Assembly: GCA_910577255.1 (NCBI GenBank)
Contig: CAJTMH010000003.1
Span: forward strand, 124,001 to 188,000
Direction: 5' to 3'
DNA length: 64,000 nucleotides
Source of the DNA: an uncultured Duncaniella sp.
GTDB lineage: Bacteria; Bacteroidota; Bacteroidia; Bacteroidales; Muribaculaceae
Below, in pieces: positions 50,715 to 59,323 of the stretch. Within the stretch, counting starts at the first letter, position 1; each line of letters begins with the position of its first letter. The notes beneath the pieces were generated by a model. It did no database searches and was not told the DNA's origin. It worked only from the letters and a program-made list of their open reading frames with translations. The position numbers were made by a program, and so were the translations under genes.

Positions 50715-51983
50715 ATGGATAAGAGGGTTATATTTCTCATAGTGATGATGTGGATGCTGGCTGTGGTCGGCAGTTATGCCGCCGACATGCGTCAGGGGAT
50801 TTTCCATCATGGTTTCAAAACTCTCAAGGTGACTCGTGAGGGTAACGAGTTCGCCCCGCCGGTGATAATGTTGGGTGATGTGAATGACCGCATACACATC
50901 GAGTTTGACGAACTAAGCGAGGAACGGCGTTTCATGCGCTACGAACTGGTGCATTGTGATGCGCTGTGGCGTCCGGAAGGGTTGGTGGCTTCGGAGTTTC
51001 TTGATGGATTCAACGAGGGGCTTGTGGAGGATTATGATTTCTCACAGGCTACGCTTGCGCATTATGTACACTATACGATAACCATTCCAAACCAGGATAT
51101 CCGTATAACGCAGCCGGGCAATTATCTGGTGAGGGTGTATGACGAGAGCGATCCCGATGAAACATTGCTGCAGGCTCGTTTCGGAGTAACCGATTTCACG
51201 GCAAAGATAGATGCAGGAGTGACCACACGGACTGATATCGACACTAACAGGGAGCACCAGCAGGTGTCGGTGACGGTTGACACCCGGCATGTCAATTCTC
51301 TTGATGATCCATTCGGAGACCTGACGGTGGTGGTGACACAGAATGGACGGGAAGATAATAAGGTGGTGCTCACGGCTCCGCAGCGTGTGGCCGGTGACAA
51401 GGTTATATACGAACATCTCCGTCCGCTCATTTTCGAGGCAGGAAATGAGTACAGGCGTTTTGAGACTGTCTCAACCACATATCCGGGTATGGGAGTAGCG
51501 GAAATCACGTATGCCGACCCTCTCTATAATATGACTCTCTACACTGACACCCCGAGGAGTATGTCGTCATATCTGTATGACAGCACCCAGCATGGCCGAT
51601 TCTTCGTGAGGGAGGGTAATTCGGTCGATTCCGACCTCCAGGCTGACTATGTGGTGGTGCATTTCGCTCTTGAGATGCCGCAGCTCCCGGGCAAGGATCT
51701 TTTTCTTGACGGAGACTTCGTCTCGCGCAGGTTTGATCCGAACTCACGTATGGTCTACAATCATGCCACAGGATGCTACGAGAACTCCATGCTGCTTAAG
51801 CAGGGGGCATATAACTACAAGTATCTGGCAGTGCCTGCAGGCTCCACGCGTGGTAGCGAGCGGGAGATAGAGGGGAATTTCTACGAGACAGTGAACGAAT
51901 ATACCGTGATGGTGTATCATAGGCCTCGCGGATCGCGATTTGACCGCCTGATAGGGGTGGCGATGATTTCGTCGGGGGAGTAG
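50715..51983 (+). CDS. Type IX secretion system plug protein (DUF5103 family)
   Basis: A 422-residue exported protein (signal peptide MDKRVIFLIVMMWMLAVVGSYA). The N-terminal half carries the DUF5103 pattern with FKTLKVTREGNEFAPPVIMLGD, then MRYELVHCDALWRPEGLVASEFLDGFNEGLVEDYDFSQAT, and the C-terminal part is a second beta domain (FLDGDFVSRRFDPNSRMVYN). Family members close the SprA/Sov translocon of the T9SS from the periplasmic side. It is consistent with porU at 34 kb and gldD/gldE at 9 kb. The following gene (52017) is 33 bases away. Confidence 0.85.
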   Translation: MDKRVIFLIVMMWMLAVVGSYAADMRQGIFHHGFKTLKVTREGNEFAPPVIMLGDVNDRIHIEFDELSEERRFMRYELVHCDALWRPEGLVASEFLDGFNEGLVEDYDFSQATLAHYVHYTITIPNQDIRITQPGNYLVRVYDESDPDETLLQARFGVTDFTAKIDAGVTTRTDIDTNREHQQVSVTVDTRHVNSLDDPFGDLTVVVTQNGREDNKVVLTAPQRVAGDKVIYEHLRPLIFEAGNEYRRFETVSTTYPGMGVAEITYADPLYNMTLYTDTPRSMSSYLYDSTQHGRFFVREGNSVDSDLQADYVVVHFALEMPQLPGKDLFLDGDFVSRRFDPNSRMVYNHATGCYENSMLLKQGAYNYKYLAVPAGSTRGSEREIEGNFYETVNEYTVMVYHRPRGSRFDRLIGVAMISSGE

Positions 51984-52016
51984 GGGAGATATGAATTAAA
52001 ACCAGTCAATTTATTT

Positions 52017-52652
52017 ATGCCAATTGAAGAATCCACTGAATATATGCTACAGATAAAGGATACATTAGTCTCGCTCGACCTTGCCGAGCAGTTTTTCTGC
52101 TGTGACATCAGCAAGTGTCTGGGTGAATGCTGTATAGAGGGTGATGCAGGAGCTCCTCTTACACCTGAGGAGCGTGACGAGATCGACCGTCTGCTCCCGG
52201 CGTTTGCTGACCGTCTGCTCCCCTCGGCCAAGGAGCGCATAGCTGAGGCCGGAACGAGTTATCTTGATCCTGATGGTGACCTTGTGACTCAGATTGTGGA
52301 TGGCCGGAATTGTATTTACACCTGCTATGCCGCAGGCGGGGTGTGTCAGTGTGCCATAGAGTGTGCATACAATGAGGGGAAGACCGGGAAATTCCGTAAA
52401 CCATCGTCGTGCGCGCTATATCCTGTCCGTCTCACCCATTATCCCACATTCACCGCTGTGAATTATCATAAATGGAAGATATGTAAATCAGCCGAGCAGA
52501 ATGGCCGGAAACTCGGGGTGCGTCTCTATCAGTTTCTGAAAGGTCCGTTGACCGACTATTTCGGAGAAGAGTGGTATGCGGAACTTTGCGAGGCAATCGA
52601 AGCGTATCTGGCTGAATATGGCGACGGGGGTGTCATTGAGTCCAGGAATTAA
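52017..52652 (+). CDS. DUF3109 family cysteine-rich protein
   Basis: A 211-residue protein with about ten cysteines in conserved spacing: CCDISKCLGECC near residue 30, then CIYTCYAAGGVCQCAIECAY and SCALYPVR. The pattern resembles YkgJ/DUF3109 proteins, which may bind a metal or iron-sulfur centre. The function is unknown. An internal ATG at 52044 is an alternative start (MLQIKDTLVSLDLAE), and the first nine residues are poorly conserved in type. It follows the plug gene by 33 bases. Confidence 0.88.
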   Translation: MPIEESTEYMLQIKDTLVSLDLAEQFFCCDISKCLGECCIEGDAGAPLTPEERDEIDRLLPAFADRLLPSAKERIAEAGTSYLDPDGDLVTQIVDGRNCIYTCYAAGGVCQCAIECAYNEGKTGKFRKPSSCALYPVRLTHYPTFTAVNYHKWKICKSAEQNGRKLGVRLYQFLKGPLTDYFGEEWYAELCEAIEAYLAEYGDGGVIESRN

Positions 52653-52693
52653 TTAGTAAGAATCCTATTCTATAGGGCTTGACAATAGAATGG

Positions 52694-52736
52694 TGAAATA
52701 AAGAGCCTCAGGTGATTCGCATCGCCTGAGGCTCTT
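52694..52736 (-). terminator. Rho-independent terminator of gdhA
   Basis: AAGAGCCTCAGGTGAT (52701-52716) pairs with ATCGCCTGAGGCTCTT (52721-52736) with one G-U pair; on the minus strand the stem ends in CTTTATTTC. It lies 38 bases after the gdhA stop; the DUF3109 gene converges here. Confidence 0.8.
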
Positions 52737-52774
52737 GGTATTGAAACCTTAAATCTAATGAGATCGTTGGGTGA

Positions 52775-54112
52775 TTAGATGATACCCTGGCCCATCATGG
52801 CGTTAGCCACCTTCATGAAGCCGGCGATGTTGGCGCCCTTCATGTAGTTGATGTAACCGTCGGGTTCGGTGCCGTGCTTAACGCACTGGGTGTGGATATT
52901 CTTCATGATTGCATGGAGACGGTCATCCACTTCTTCGGCACTCCACTGAAGGTGTTCGGCATTCTGGCTCATTTCGAGGCCTGAGGTAGCCACACCACCT
53001 GCGTTGACAGCCTTGCCGGGAGCGTAGGTTGTCTTGCTGGCGAGGAATGTGTCGATTGCTTCGGGTGTGCAGCCCATGTTGGAGACTTCAGCCACGAGTT
53101 CAACGCCGTTTTCAACGAGTTTCTTAGCGTCCTCACCGTCAACCTCGTTCTGGGTAGCGCAGGGGAGGGCGATGTCGACCTTCTGTTCCCAAGGTTTGCG
53201 GCCGGCAAAGAAAGTTGCGTTGGGGTATTTTTCAGCATAGGGAGCTACGATGTCCTCGCCGGTGGCACGGAGATAGAGCATATAGTCGATCTTCTCGCCT
53301 GAGATACCGTCGGGATCATAGATGTATCCGTCAGGACCGGAGATGGTGACAACCTTTGCGCCAAGTTCGGTAGCCTTGAGGGTTGCGCCCCAAGCCACGT
53401 TGCCGAAGCCGGATACAGCCACGGTCTTGCCCTTGATGCTGTCGCCCTTTTCGGCAAGCATGCTCTGAACAAAGTAGAGTGCGCCGAAGCCGGTAGCCTC
53501 AGGACGGATGAGTGAACCGCCGAAGTCGAGACCCTTGCCGGTGAATGTACCGGTGCATTCGTTGACGAGTTTTTTGTACATACCGTACATGTAACCTACT
53601 TCACGTCCGCCTACGCCTATATCGCCTGCGGGAACGTCGCGGTCAGGACCGAGATTTTTCCAGAGACAGAGGATGAAGGCCTGGCAGAAACGCATGATTT
53701 CAGCGTCGCTCTTGCCTCGGGGTGAGAAGTCGCTACCACCTTTTGCACCGCCCATGGGGAGTGTGGTGAGGGCATTTTTGAAGGTCTGCTCAAAACCGAG
53801 GAACTTAAGGATAGAAAGGTTGACAGAAGCATGGAAACGTATGCCTCCTTTGTACGGGCCAATGGCATTGTTGAATTGAACGCGGTAGCCGATATTGTTC
53901 TGCACTTCGCCGCGGTCATCCACCCATGTAACGCGGAAGGTGACGATGCGGTCAGGCTCTACCATACGTTCAATGATTTTTGCTTTTTCAAATTCAGGGT
54001 GTTGATTGTAGACATCCTCAACGCAGATGAGTACTTCCTTCACTGCCTGAAGGTATTCCTTTTCACCCGGATGCTTGGCTTCCAGGCCACTCAGAATATT
54101 ATTAATATCCAT
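52775..54112 (-). CDS. gdhA: NADP-specific glutamate dehydrogenase
   Basis: A 445-residue enzyme that makes glutamate from 2-oxoglutarate and ammonia. The catalytic blocks GPYKGGIRFHASVN and LPMGGAKGGSDFSPRGKSDAEI (active lysine) are intact, the NADP domain contains SGFGNVAWGA, and the C-terminal NVEHLQWSAEEV-like block (QNAEHLQWSAEEVD) is typical of the hexameric NADP class. It is followed by a strong terminator and preceded by a TACATTTG -7 element. Confidence 0.97.
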   Translation of the reverse strand: MDINNILSGLEAKHPGEKEYLQAVKEVLICVEDVYNQHPEFEKAKIIERMVEPDRIVTFRVTWVDDRGEVQNNIGYRVQFNNAIGPYKGGIRFHASVNLSILKFLGFEQTFKNALTTLPMGGAKGGSDFSPRGKSDAEIMRFCQAFILCLWKNLGPDRDVPAGDIGVGGREVGYMYGMYKKLVNECTGTFTGKGLDFGGSLIRPEATGFGALYFVQSMLAEKGDSIKGKTVAVSGFGNVAWGATLKATELGAKVVTISGPDGYIYDPDGISGEKIDYMLYLRATGEDIVAPYAEKYPNATFFAGRKPWEQKVDIALPCATQNEVDGEDAKKLVENGVELVAEVSNMGCTPEAIDTFLASKTTYAPGKAVNAGGVATSGLEMSQNAEHLQWSAEEVDDRLHAIMKNIHTQCVKHGTEPDGYINYMKGANIAGFMKVANAMMGQGII

Positions 54113-54161
54113 GATAAAAGAAATTAGTTGGTATTAATATTAGATTTTTAAGTTAACGTTG

Positions 54162-54169
54162 CAAATGTA
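54162..54169 (-). promoter_or_regulatory. Candidate -7 element for gdhA
   Basis: TACATTTG on the minus strand matches TAnnTTTG and lies 50 bases before the gdhA start. No clear -33 box. Confidence 0.5.
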
Positions 54170-54297
54170 AGAATTAATTTTGAGAGGACGTATGAAAAAA
54201 ATGAAGATTTTTTTATGTTTTAAATCATTGTTTTCAAGGTCATGGATATGTGATAAAATCAGTGTGGAAGGTACTTTGGAGAGTATGGGAACATAAG

Positions 54298-54329
54298 TTT
54301 TCAAGTTACGTAATTTTATTGTACTTTTG
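54298..54329 (+). promoter_or_regulatory. sigma-AB promoter of the fucosyltransferase
   Basis: TTTC (54298-54301), 20 bases, TACTTTTG (54322-54329). The start ATG at 54350 is only about 14 bases past the expected RNA start. Confidence 0.65.
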
Positions 54330-54349
54330 TGCGCAAAACACCTACTTTT

Positions 54350-55342
54350 ATGGCAAAAAAACATATAAGGCTCGGATTCGCGGATTTTGATCCGGGATTT
54401 GATTACAGAAAGATGTACCTTTACAAATGGCTATGTACGCAGTTTGATGTCGAGGTCACCCAGAATCATCCGGATTTTCTGATATGCTGCTCGTTCGGTG
54501 TGGGCTATATGGCTTACCCCGGAAGTGTGAAGATACTGATATCGTGCGAGAACACTTCGGCCGATTTCAACTTCTATGATTATGCAGTGACGAGTGACTC
54601 GATAGTCTTTGGCGACCGTCATTTCCGTATGCCTTACTGGGCTATATCCCGCCATTGTTTCGATGACAAGACGGCTGGACGGCACTATGATGTGGATATG
54701 CAGTCAGCACCCGCACGAAAGTTCTGTAACTTTGTGTATTCCAACTCGTCGCATCTATGCGCCATACCTGCACGCGATGACATATTCCATGCGTTAAGCA
54801 AGTACAAGCATGTTGACTCGGGTGGCGGACACCTTAATAATATGGGTGGTAAACGTGTGGCTGACAAGCTTGATTTCATACACGACTATAAGTTTACCAT
54901 AGCATGTGAAAATTCCATCAAGCCTGGCTATTCGACGGAGAAGCTGACTGAACCGTTGGTGGCGCGGTCAGTACCTATCTATTTCGGGGATCCGTTGGTG
55001 GCTCAGGAGTTCAACCCCAAGGCTTTTGTAAATGTGGCTGATTTCAAGTCGCTTGACGATATGGTGGCTTATGTGAAATATCTTGATGAGAATGACGAGG
55101 CATACCGTGCCATGCTGGCAGAGCCGATGTTTCCCGGCGGAGAGGATGTGATAGAGAAGTACCGCAAGGGATTCGAGGAGTTTCTCATCGGCATTTTCTC
55201 ACGTGAACCTTCGGAGGCTCGCCGAACTGTGGATTACGGCTGGACCCGCAATCATTGTGCATTCCTCAAGTACAAGTGTGCACCATTCAGAGAACGCCTT
55301 ATGAAGGTGATAGATGTGCACAGAAAGCGCCTAGGACTATAG
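54350..55342 (+). CDS. GT10 alpha-1,3/1,4-fucosyltransferase
   Basis: A 330-residue glycosyltransferase of the fucosyltransferase family 10. The hallmark block FTIACENSIKPGYSTEKLTEPLVARSVPIYFGDP holds the GDP-fucose binding residues (near residue 180). The N-terminal acceptor domain has YNSSHLCAIPARDDIFHALSKYK-like elements and the C-terminus is basic (FRERLMKVIDVHRKRLGL), which helps membrane association. Such enzymes add fucose to surface glycans, including Lewis-type antigens that imitate the host. I took the ATG at 54350; a GTG seven codons upstream lies inside the -7 element. It stands alone. Confidence 0.92.
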   Translation: MAKKHIRLGFADFDPGFDYRKMYLYKWLCTQFDVEVTQNHPDFLICCSFGVGYMAYPGSVKILISCENTSADFNFYDYAVTSDSIVFGDRHFRMPYWAISRHCFDDKTAGRHYDVDMQSAPARKFCNFVYSNSSHLCAIPARDDIFHALSKYKHVDSGGGHLNNMGGKRVADKLDFIHDYKFTIACENSIKPGYSTEKLTEPLVARSVPIYFGDPLVAQEFNPKAFVNVADFKSLDDMVAYVKYLDENDEAYRAMLAEPMFPGGEDVIEKYRKGFEEFLIGIFSREPSEARRTVDYGWTRNHCAFLKYKCAPFRERLMKVIDVHRKRLGL

Positions 55343-55394
55343 TGGTTGAGAACACGGATATTGGCCTGGAAGACTTCGGCCAGGACACAATAAT

Positions 55395-55433
55395 AAAAAC
55401 ACCTCGGAAGCATTGAGCAACCGAGGTGTTTTT
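55395..55433. terminator. Bidirectional terminator between fucosyltransferase and ferredoxin
   Basis: AAAAACACCTCGG (55395-55407) pairs perfectly with CCGAGGTGTTTTT (55421-55433). Both flanks give U-tracts in their own direction, so it serves the two convergent genes. Confidence 0.87.
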
Positions 55434-55461
55434 ATTTGATGTCGAGATTTTGTGCGACAGA

Positions 55462-55632
55462 TTATTCGCCGGGGATGATAGCTTCGCTGGGGCAAACTTC
55501 AGCACAAGAACCGCACTCGATACAAGTGTCGGGATCGATGTGGTAGATATCGCCTTCAGAGATGGCATCAACGGGGCAAACGGGCTGGCAGGTGCCGCAA
55601 GCCACACAAGAATCGGTAATTACGTAAGCCAT
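55462..55632 (-). CDS. Bacterial-type 2[4Fe-4S] ferredoxin
   Basis: A 56-residue ferredoxin read from ATG 55630-55632 to TAA 55462-55464. Two copies of CxxCxxCxxxCP are present: CVACGTCQPVCP (9-20) and CIECGSCAEVCP (37-48), which bind two [4Fe-4S] clusters. The small, acidic protein is the typical clostridial-type electron carrier used by pyruvate:ferredoxin oxidoreductase and hydrogenases. No partner gene is adjacent. TACTTTTG at 55682-55689 is a likely -7 element, and the bidirectional terminator lies just beyond the stop. Confidence 0.96.
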   Translation of the reverse strand: MAYVITDSCVACGTCQPVCPVDAISEGDIYHIDPDTCIECGSCAEVCPSEAIIPGE

Positions 55633-55681
55633 GGTTACAATTTTTGATTAGATAATTATACGAAAAAACATTATTACGCTG

Positions 55682-55689
55682 CAAAAGTA
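55682..55689 (-). promoter_or_regulatory. Candidate -7 element for the ferredoxin gene
   Basis: TACTTTTG on the minus strand, 49 bases upstream of the ferredoxin start. The best -33-like ATTG is 23 bases away, slightly too far. Confidence 0.5.
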
Positions 55690-55801
55690 ACGCTTTTCTC
55701 TCAATAATCGGTCAATTTTAACAAAAAAAATGTGTTAATTCTTCATTGAAATCAGATGCTTGAGAGTGGTGATGGCTGCTCGTCGTGTGGCCATGGTGGT
55801 T

Positions 55802-56128
55802 TTATTGCATCTTTATGAGCATTACTTTGGAGTCGGCTTTGGCGACGACACTGTGGGGAACATCGCGTCCCATAAGCAGGAATTCGCCGGCTCGGATGTG
55901 GTGGGGAGTATCAAGCATTGTGAATTCAATCTCTCCCTCAAGCACATATACCATAACTTCGGCGGGGGCAAGGTGTTGGGTGAGGTTCTGTCCTGCTTTG
56001 AATGCGAGGAGTGACACACCGCTGTTGTCGCAGCTGACGATGTCCTTGAAGTGAACTTTGTCGACTCCGTTCTCTATCTGCGAAGCGAGAACATGGACTT
56101 CTCCAAACTTGTAATCGGTTTTTAGCAT
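55802..56128 (-). CDS. Cupin-domain protein
   Basis: A 108-residue single-domain cupin, a small beta barrel. The two cupin motifs are recognisable: GVSLLAFKAGQNLTQHLAPAEVMVYVLEGE and AGEFLLMGRDVPHSVVA, with possible metal ligands in the HLAPAE and PHSV segments. Such proteins bind metals or small ligands and often serve as sensors or isomerases; the function is not known. It lies between the ferredoxin and the galacturonate operon and is not clearly part of either. Confidence 0.88.
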   Translation of the reverse strand: MLKTDYKFGEVHVLASQIENGVDKVHFKDIVSCDNSGVSLLAFKAGQNLTQHLAPAEVMVYVLEGEIEFTMLDTPHHIRAGEFLLMGRDVPHSVVAKADSKVMLIKMQ

Positions 56129-56235
56129 AAGAATTAATTTAAAGGTTAATAGTCATTTTTCATGAGGGCTTTGTGTGCAGAGGCCCTTTTATTCTAACAT
56201 AAAGTCATCGCGGAATGTTTATGTGGGCGATAAGG

Positions 56236-56288
56236 GATAAAAAGAGGACAGGCTGCCTCCCATCACAAGAATGGATAGACAGCCTGTC
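56236..56288 (-). terminator. Rho-independent terminator of the galacturonate operon
   Basis: GACAGGCTG (56247-56255) pairs with CAGCCTGTC (56280-56288), with an inner CCAT/ATGG pairing, and the minus strand continues CTCTTTTTATC. It lies 63 bases after the stop of the transporter gene, the last gene of the operon. Confidence 0.8.
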
Positions 56289-56350
56289 GGCTTAGTTTAT
56301 CAGGTCAGGCAATGTGTGCGACTCAAAAGTCAACGTTTGCCTGAGAGTCA

Positions 56351-57853
56351 TCAAGCCACTTCGATCTTCTTGTAGCGGGGTACGAGGAGCTTCATGATGA
56401 CCCAGCCTAAGAGGTAGGCCACGCCGCATACGCAGAAGACGATGAAGTAACCGGCAGGTTTGCCTTCGAAGCTCATGAACGACATGTTGGTCTGAGCTGC
56501 ATAGTCAAACAGGATACCGGAGCAGAAGTTGATGAGGAATGAACCGATGCCACCGGCCATACCACCGATACCGATGATGGTGGCGATGGTTGATTTGGGG
56601 AACATGTCACCTACTACAGAGTAGATGTTGGCTGACCATGACTGGTGAGCGGCTCCGGCCACACCGATAATAATGATTGGGAGCCAGGGTGACAGAGAGC
56701 TGAGAGGCTGAGCGAGAAGGGCAAGGAGGGGGAACACAGCAAAGATAAGCATGGCTTTCATACGTGCTGCATAGGGGTTGATCTCGATACCTTTGCGCGC
56801 TGCGCGGTCAATGAAGATGGTCGGGAGTTTGCCGCCGTAGATAGAGAGCATGGTGATGAGATAAAGCACGAAAATCATCAGCATACCTTCGCCTGACGAG
56901 GTTGACAGTTTGAACACGTCGGTGATATAGGCTGGTGTCCAGAAGAGGAAGAACCACCACACACCGTCGGTGAGGAACTTGCCAAAGAATACTGCCCATG
57001 TCTGGGGGTATTTGAAACACTTGAAGAAGGGGATTGTGGCAGTCTCGCTGTCTTCGACCTCGGCTTTTTCTTTAGCGGGCTCGTCAGCGTCGTCATCCTG
57101 CTCGATATAGGCGAGCTCGGCTGTGTTGACGCGGGGATTTTCGGCAGGTTTCTTGTAGAGAACCACCCAGAAGCCCATCCAGACGAAACCGAGGGCACCG
57201 ATGATGATGAATGCCATTTCCCAGCCGTTGCCCCAACCGATGCTCTGGAAGAACTTGGCGAGCGGGCCGATGGTGAAGGGTGCGATGAGGGCACCTACGG
57301 CAGATCCGGCGTTGAAGATAGAGGTGGCGTAGGCACGGTCACGCTTGGGGAAGTACTCGGCTGTAACCTTGATGGCTGCAGGGAAGTTGCCTGCTTCACC
57401 GAGTGCGAGGATTGTGCGCGCAGCAAGGAAGAAGTAGACAGAGACTGTAGCGATGGTCATGGCCATGTCGCCGGTGGCCTTTACGAGGCCGCTGACGTTG
57501 TGGAGGCCAAGGGTGGCTTCAGTGGCTACGCCGCAGACTGCGTGGAGGCAGGCACCGGCCGACCATACGCCGATGGCCCAAAGGTAACCTTTCTTAGTAC
57601 CCATCCAGTCAATGAAGCGGCCGGCAAGAAGATTGGCCACGGCATAGACGATGGAGAATACAGCGGTGATTACGCCATAGTTGGCGTCGGTCCAGTGGAA
57701 TTCAGGTGAGATGAACTCTTTCCAGGTGAGTGAGAGCACCTGGCGGTCCATGTAGTTGACAGTTGTTGCGAGGAATAGCAATGCACAGATTGTCCAACGG
57801 AAATTGGTCATTTTCTGGTTTGCCGCCGCAAGGGGTGATGTTGCTGCTGCCAT
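56351..57853 (-). CDS. exuT: MFS hexuronate transporter (ExuT-like)
   Basis: A 500-residue inner-membrane transporter with twelve helices and a charged central loop (about 235-265, rich in D and E). The opening FRWTICALLFLATTVNYMDRQVLSLTWKEF and GEAGNFPAAIKVTAEYFPKRDRAYATSIFNAGSAVGA are typical of the anion:cation symporter family (ExuT, GudP). It imports galacturonate or glucuronate. It starts 3 bases after the stop of uxaC in the transcription direction. Confidence 0.92.
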   Translation of the reverse strand: MAAATSPLAAANQKMTNFRWTICALLFLATTVNYMDRQVLSLTWKEFISPEFHWTDANYGVITAVFSIVYAVANLLAGRFIDWMGTKKGYLWAIGVWSAGACLHAVCGVATEATLGLHNVSGLVKATGDMAMTIATVSVYFFLAARTILALGEAGNFPAAIKVTAEYFPKRDRAYATSIFNAGSAVGALIAPFTIGPLAKFFQSIGWGNGWEMAFIIIGALGFVWMGFWVVLYKKPAENPRVNTAELAYIEQDDDADEPAKEKAEVEDSETATIPFFKCFKYPQTWAVFFGKFLTDGVWWFFLFWTPAYITDVFKLSTSSGEGMLMIFVLYLITMLSIYGGKLPTIFIDRAARKGIEINPYAARMKAMLIFAVFPLLALLAQPLSSLSPWLPIIIIGVAGAAHQSWSANIYSVVGDMFPKSTIATIIGIGGMAGGIGSFLINFCSGILFDYAAQTNMSFMSFEGKPAGYFIVFCVCGVAYLLGWVIMKLLVPRYKKIEVA

Positions 57854-57856
57854 ACG

Positions 57857-59272
57857 TTAGAACTTGAAGTAGTTTTTAGCGTTGTTGTAGCAGATGTCTT
57901 CGATCATCTGGTTCACACGGCCTTCTTCGTAACCAACGTAGGGTATTTCGCCGTTTTCGATGTCGTTGCCCACGAGGTTGCAAAGAGTGCGACGGAAGTA
58001 TTCGTGACGAGGATAAGAGAGGAATGAACGGGAGTCGGTGAGCATGCCCACGAAGCGGCTGAGAAGACCGAGGAGTGAGAGTGCGTTCATCTGTTTCTGC
58101 ATGCCGTCCTTCTGATCAAGGAACCACCATCCTGAACCGAACTGGATTTTGCCGGGGATTGAGCCGTCCTGGAAGTTGCCGAGCATTGTGGCGAGAACTT
58201 CGTTTGCGCAGGGATTAAGGTTGTAGAGGATGGTCTTGGCGAGCTTGCCGCGTGAGTTGAGAGTGTCAAGGAATTTGGCACAAGCTTTGGCTGTGGTGAA
58301 TTCACCGATGGAGTCGAAACCGGTGTCGGGACCGAGGAGCTTGAACATCTTGGAGTTGTTGTTGCGGATCGCGCCGTAGTGGAACTGCTGTGTCCAACCT
58401 GACTCGTAGTCCATTTCGCCGAACACCACGAGCATAGCGCTCTTGAACTTCTCGATTTCCTCGGGAGTGAGCTGCTGGCCACCATAAACTTTGTCGAAGA
58501 TGGCATTGATTTCAGCGTCGGTGTAGTCGGCTGCATAGAATTCTTCGATGCCGTGGTCAGAGAGACGGCAACCCATTTCCTCAAAGAAGTCGTGGCGCTT
58601 CTGGAGTGCATCGACCATGTCCTGGAACTTGCTGATGGTCACACCTGACACTTCAGCGAGTTTTTCAACATAGGCGCGGAATTCAGCAGGGTTTTCAACG
58701 GCCATGGCCTTGTCGGGACGCCATGTGGGGAGCATCTTGATCTCGAAGCCGCTGTCGCGTACCTGCTTGTGGTATTCAAGAGAGTCAACAGGGTCATCGG
58801 TGGTACATACGGTCTCAACATTGTAGCGACGCATGAGGTTGCGTGCTGTCATGTTGGGGTCGTTGAGGAGCTTGTCGTTACATTCGTCAAAGATTTCGCG
58901 AGCAGTCTCGGGGTTGAGGAGCTTGTCGATGCCGAAAGCTGTCTTGAGTTCAAGGTGGGTCCAGTGGTAAAGAGGGTTGCGGAATGTATAGGGAACTGTT
59001 TCAGCCCATTTCTGGAATTTTTCCCAGTCAGAGGTGTCAGTTCCGGTGCAGAAGCGTTCCTCCACGCCATTTGAACGCATTGCGCGCCATTTGTAGTGGT
59101 CACCGCCCAGCCAGATTTCAGTGATGGATTTGAATTTGTGGTCATCGGCTACCATTTTGGGTATGAGATGGCAGTGATAGTCGATGATAGGCATTTTAGC
59201 CGCATGTTCGTGATATAACTTCTGAGCAGTTTCGGTCTGCAACAGGAAGTTTTCGTCCATGAAAGGTTTCAT
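57857..59272 (-). CDS. uxaC: Glucuronate/galacturonate isomerase
   Basis: A 471-residue aldose-ketose isomerase that converts D-galacturonate to D-tagaturonate and D-glucuronate to D-fructuronate. The metal motif IDYHCHLIPK, ITEIWLGGDHYKWRAMRSNGVEE and PCANEVLATMLGNFQDGSIPGKIQFGSGWWF are typical UxaC blocks. The ATG at 59272 (MKPFMDENFLL) is used; an upstream TTG in frame would add two residues. It comes between uxaA and exuT in the transcription order. Confidence 0.96.
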   Translation of the reverse strand: MKPFMDENFLLQTETAQKLYHEHAAKMPIIDYHCHLIPKMVADDHKFKSITEIWLGGDHYKWRAMRSNGVEERFCTGTDTSDWEKFQKWAETVPYTFRNPLYHWTHLELKTAFGIDKLLNPETAREIFDECNDKLLNDPNMTARNLMRRYNVETVCTTDDPVDSLEYHKQVRDSGFEIKMLPTWRPDKAMAVENPAEFRAYVEKLAEVSGVTISKFQDMVDALQKRHDFFEEMGCRLSDHGIEEFYAADYTDAEINAIFDKVYGGQQLTPEEIEKFKSAMLVVFGEMDYESGWTQQFHYGAIRNNNSKMFKLLGPDTGFDSIGEFTTAKACAKFLDTLNSRGKLAKTILYNLNPCANEVLATMLGNFQDGSIPGKIQFGSGWWFLDQKDGMQKQMNALSLLGLLSRFVGMLTDSRSFLSYPRHEYFRRTLCNLVGNDIENGEIPYVGYEEGRVNQMIEDICYNNAKNYFKF

Positions 59273-59323
59273 TGTCAATTTAGGTAATAATTTGGTTTAA
59301 GGATGTTGTAGAGAGAGTTAGGA

